Source: Cacajao melanocephalus | Taxonomy: Eukaryota > Chordata > Mammalia > Primates > Pitheciidae | Length of the DNA: 64,000 bases | Reading direction: 5' to 3' | NCBI GenBank assembly: GCA_963573385.1 | Contig: CAUYLG010021638.1 | Coordinates: forward strand, 28,907-92,906 | Part shown: piece after piece, positions 60,580 through 64,000 of the stretch | Numbering within the stretch: position 1 is the first letter of the stretch | How the letters are laid out: each line of letters begins with the position of its first letter | Translations under genes and position numbers: made by a program | The notes under the pieces: model-generated | Told to the model about the DNA's origin: nothing | What the model saw: the letters and a program-made list of their open reading frames with translations, nothing else | Database searches by the model: none

Positions 60580-60760
60580 AAGTTTAATTAAATTCGACAA
60601 ACATTTCCTGACACCTACTAGGTGCCGGGCATGATGCCAGGTGCTGCCAGGAGGTGCCCAGGGATGAAACAGGTAAACACTGAGAAGTTCACAGTCAGGT
60701 GGGGGCGACAGACACACAGGAAAGTCTATTTCAAGGCCCAGTGAAATGAAGTCAGGTGTG
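60580..60760 (-). repeat. L2 3' end (minus)
   Basis: GACAAACATTTCCTGACACC, TACTAGGTGCCGGGCATGAT and AACACTGAGAAGTTCACAG. Confidence 0.8.
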
Positions 60761-60819
60761 AGTCATTCATTCATTCAGGCAGCCGCCCCATGCTGTCGGC
60801 AAGAAAAGCGGAGCACACG

Positions 60820-60970
60820 GAAAACAATGGGAGAACAATAGATGGAGAATTGTAATTAAGCGTAAGATCACCTAAAACAGATGGTAAGCCGGATAGGAAT
60901 TCCGAGAAGGGAACAATACACCAGAACACGTCAATTACCTAGAAGTTGCAGATTCTGCAATCTAACTTTT
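60820..60970. promoter_or_regulatory. Candidate regulatory element with SOX-like sites
   Basis: AAACAATGGGAGAACAATAG (two AACAAT cores), AATTGTAATTAAGCGTAAG and GTCAATTACCTAGAAG cluster in non-repetitive intronic DNA. An inference from motif density only. Confidence 0.3.
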
Positions 60971-61009
60971 CCAAAACTCAACCTAAAACCTGGATCCCAC
61001 ACAAGAACC

Positions 61010-61230
61010 CACAATGGCTAACGCTTAGGAATCAGGACCTGTTCTGAATTCTTAAGGTCTGAATTATTTCCCGTCTTCACCATCAGTCTAGGAGCTGGTT
61101 TTCTTTATTCTCATTTTACAGATGGGAAAACTGAAGAGGTGAAGCAACTTGCTCAGGCTCATGGTGCCAGCATGAGGAAGAGTCAGGATTTGAACCCAGT
61201 CTGACCCCAGAGTCCAGACTCTGACAGGAA
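61010..61230 (-). repeat. MIR SINE (minus)
   Basis: TCTCATTTTACAGATGGGAA, AAGCAACTTGCTCAGGCTCA, CAGGATTTGAACCCAGTCTG. Well preserved. Confidence 0.88.
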
Positions 61231-61606
61231 CCTGAGCCTCACCTCAACCTTTGGGAAGAAAAAGGGAGCTTGTGTCTATTGGTGCCTTCAGATGTAAGTA
61301 CACATTTGAGCCACCGGGAATTCACTTACCCTCCACGGATGCCTTATGATCCAGTTCCATTAGGAATTCATGCTGTGAGTGGTTCTAGTTACTCAGTTAC
61401 CCTAAAGATCAGTGACCTCTGCAGTTAGAGCTTAGTGTAAAACTCTGATGACTCATGATGGCATGTGTGCAGGTATCAGGACACCCTCCAAGAATCCTAG
61501 AGGCTCAGAACCAGGCAGACGGCTCCTTTAAAATCACTCATTCATTCTTTCTTACCTTCACTGAGCAAACAGAGATCAGACACCTAGAACCTTCCTGAGA
61601 GGGTTG
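61231..61606. other. Intronic DNA, nothing recognised
   Basis: No exon or repeat; a faint L2 phrase (CATTCATTCTTTCTTACC) near 61537. Confidence 0.4.
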
Positions 61607-61917
<311 letters not shown>

Positions 61918-61994
61918 TGAGGAATAAATGTGATGGTACATATGAGGTATCTGCTATGCAGGGTAGCAATTTTAATTATTTGTATTTCTATAAA

Positions 61995-62210
61995 TAAGGG
62001 AGGTAGCATAGTACAATGGCTAAGGGGTGGCTCTGGATCAGGTTAGCCAGATTTCAAAGATCAGCTGTACCACTTACTGCCTCTGTGACCTTGGGCAAGT
62101 TACTTAACCTCTCTGAGCCTGGTTTCCTTAACTGCAAAATGGAATTATGAGGTAGTTGTGAAGATTCAATAATCTAGTACCTGCAAAGTGTTTTGAAAGT
62201 GTTCCCAAGA
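61995..62210 (+). repeat. MIR SINE (plus)
   Basis: CTGTGACCTTGGGCAAGTTA, CTTAACCTCTCTGAGCCTGG and CTGCAAAATGGAATTATGAG are near-consensus MIR. Confidence 0.9.
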
Positions 62211-62804
62211 CATATCAGCTGCGCTTATTGCCAGCGTGATTTAATAACATTCTTATTTGAGCTTCCTTGCTAAGGACTGGGAGAATAAAACATGGTCGCA
62301 CCTTTGGAGCTTTCACAGTTTAGTGAGGAGACCAGAAAATGCCCGAGAGATTTGGGGCTGTCCCATACAGCAGCCACTCACCCCATGCCGCCAGGGCGCA
62401 CCTGAAATGTGGTTTGCTCAAGTTCACATGTGCTGTAAGTGTAAGTGTAAGGCACACCGAATTCTGAAGTCTTCATTTTTTAAGAAGAGTATAAGATAAA
62501 GTGATTTCATGTTGACATGATAACATTTTGGATAGATTGAGTTTAACACATATATTATTAGAATTAATTTCACCTTTTCTTTTTTAAACTTAATGTGGCT
62601 GTTAGAAAACTTCCAGTGATGTATGTGGTTTAAGTTAAATCTCTGTTGGACCACTCTGGTCTGAACTTTCCATTTCACAAGCAAGCAAACTGAGAATAGA
62701 GAGAGGCACAGATTTGGCTACAATCATACCCTAAGTCAATGGCAGAGCTTGGAATGGTCCTAGCCTTCCAAATTCTGGCTAGGGTTCTTTGCACAGCATG
62801 GTGC
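62211..62804. other. Intronic DNA; MIR (minus) trace at 62670-62765
   Basis: CATTTCACAAGCAAGCAAAC and GGCAGAGCTTGGAATGG are antisense MIR. The remainder is AT-rich and unassigned. Confidence 0.45.
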
Positions 62805-62806
62805 TT

Positions 62807-62841
<35 letters not shown>

Positions 62842-62846
62842 CACAT
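62807..62846 (+). repeat. (CA)n microsatellite
   Basis: About 20 CA units with one CG interruption. On the IGSF21 sense strand it reads (TG)n. Confidence 0.97.
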
Positions 62847-63317
62847 TCTGGAGTTCTGCACCCACCCACACAGACCCTGATTGGAGCTATGCTCCCATCT
62901 CTCCTTATATTTCTGGGCAGGTGTTAGCAATATGTACGACATCAAGCTCATAAGACAATAACAGACTTCAGTTGTATGGACGATGACAGAGAGGAGCTGT
63001 TAATATCAGCGCGACAGCCCAGGCTTCCCACACCCTCCCCATCAACATACTCTCCAGTCAGTGAGTCCTAGGAAAATGTCACTCTGCATCTCGCCACCTG
63101 TCTCCAGGTGGAGGGTGCTGAGTGCCGGCAATCAGGGAGCCATCTCCATCTGGGAGGCCCCAGCTGCTGACAGATGCTTCCCCCCGCACGTCACCCTTAG
63201 CATCTCCCTCTTCTCTTCCCCTTCTCTTGTTGAAGTATGGCATTCCTGCCCACATAGCTCACTAAAAGCCAGCTGCAGAGTCTCAAAGTCTACAGCCTTC
63301 CTTCACTTAGGCTTCCC
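62847..63317. other. Intronic DNA, nothing recognised
   Basis: No exon, repeat family or RNA gene identified. Confidence 0.4.
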
Positions 63318-64000
63318 CTAACACCTTCCTATTCCCACCCCACTCTCCCTCCCCATCTCCACCCCCACCGCATTCCCATCCCCTCCCTCAACTCTACCCA
63401 CACCCTACTCTCTTCTCCATCCCCATACCCACCTCATCCACCATCTCTATTCCCATCCCACCCCATTCCTACCCTCATCCTCATCCCCACCTCCTTCACC
63501 ATTTCATCCCCATCCCCATCCGCATCCCCATCTCTACCCACGCCCCCACTCCTTCTCCATCCCATCCCCACTCCCATCCTCACCTCATCCCCCATCTCTA
63601 TTTCCATCCGCCCCATTCCTACCCTCATCCTCATCCCCACCTGCTTCCCCATTTCATCCACATTCCCATCTTCATCTCCTTCTTCATCTTTATCCCCATG
63701 TCCACCCCCATTTCCATCTCCATCTCCTTCCCCATCTTTATCACCATCCCCAGCCCCATCGTCGTCTCCATCCCTATATCTACCCCCCTCCCCAACCCCA
63801 TTCCCATCCTCACCCCCATCCCCATCTCCCTTTCCATCACCTCCCCATCCATCCTCATCCTCACCCCACCCCCATCTCCCTCTCCTCCCCCATCCATCCT
63901 CATCCTCACCCCACCCCCATCTCCCTCTCCTCCCCCATCCATCCCATCCTCACCCCACCCCCATCTCCCTCTCCTCCCCCATCCATCCCATCCTCACCCC
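63318..64000 (+). repeat. C-rich minisatellite, continues past window
   Basis: Almost guanine-free CCCCATC/CCTC text. Two scales are visible. Units of 45, 45 and 44 bp start at 63846, 63891 and 63936, with a fourth starting at 63980. An older duplication of about 151 bp relates 63431 onward to 63582 onward. On the IGSF21 sense strand this is G-rich (GGGGATGGGGATG). Open frames in it are repeat artefacts. Confidence 0.93.

Noticed and set aside
63434..63942. Gly/Met/Asp-rich minus-strand frames
   Set aside because: Translations of the C-rich minisatellite.

Overview
The window is primate, most probably human, nuclear DNA. It carries about twenty Alu copies in both orientations, many older MIR, L2 and MLT1 remnants, two MST-type LTRs, several endogenous-retrovirus LTRs and short spliced exons with GT-AG borders. 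There is no operon, bacterial gene, CRISPR array or dense coding.

The only protein-coding gene I can support is IGSF21, on the minus strand. Six 3' exons lie between 59030 and 43097 and join in one continuous frame (983 coding nucleotides including the stop, about 327 residues). They encode the last two immunoglobulin-like regions, a short membrane-proximal stalk and a hydrophobic GPI-anchor signal. Earlier exons (signal peptide, first Ig domain) must lie beyond 64000. From general knowledge, IGSF21 is a brain-enriched, GPI-anchored synaptic adhesion protein that binds neurexin-2-alpha and promotes inhibitory presynaptic differentiation. As I recall, the human gene is on 1p36.13 and is read on the chromosome plus strand, so this window would be its reverse complement; that placement is an inference.

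Layout. 1-4700: nested and duplicated endogenous-retrovirus LTRs and Alu pieces. 4700-42900: gene-free DNA downstream of IGSF21, made of MIR, L2, MLT1, MST and Alu copies separated by non-repetitive stretches, several of which look like regulatory elements (AT-rich homeodomain-type sites, an octamer, a CRE). A pyrimidine tract lies at 35.1-35.7 kb. 42945-59030: the IGSF21 3' end, with a CTCF-like site in the last intron, an (ATCC)n array of about 0.8 kb, an L1-derived block and an old decayed minisatellite beside the largest exon. 59031-64000: further intron, ending in a C-rich minisatellite that runs off the window edge.

I found no new multi-gene system. The best leads are a frame-neutral 39-nt exon in the IGSF21 stalk, the unusual Ig domains, the tandem arrays in IGSF21 introns, a good CTCF core match, and the rearranged retroviral and Alu DNA at the start. 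Repeat subfamily names come from memory and are firm only for Alu, MLT1A-like and MST-like copies. Conservation could not be measured, so every regulatory-element call is a candidate.
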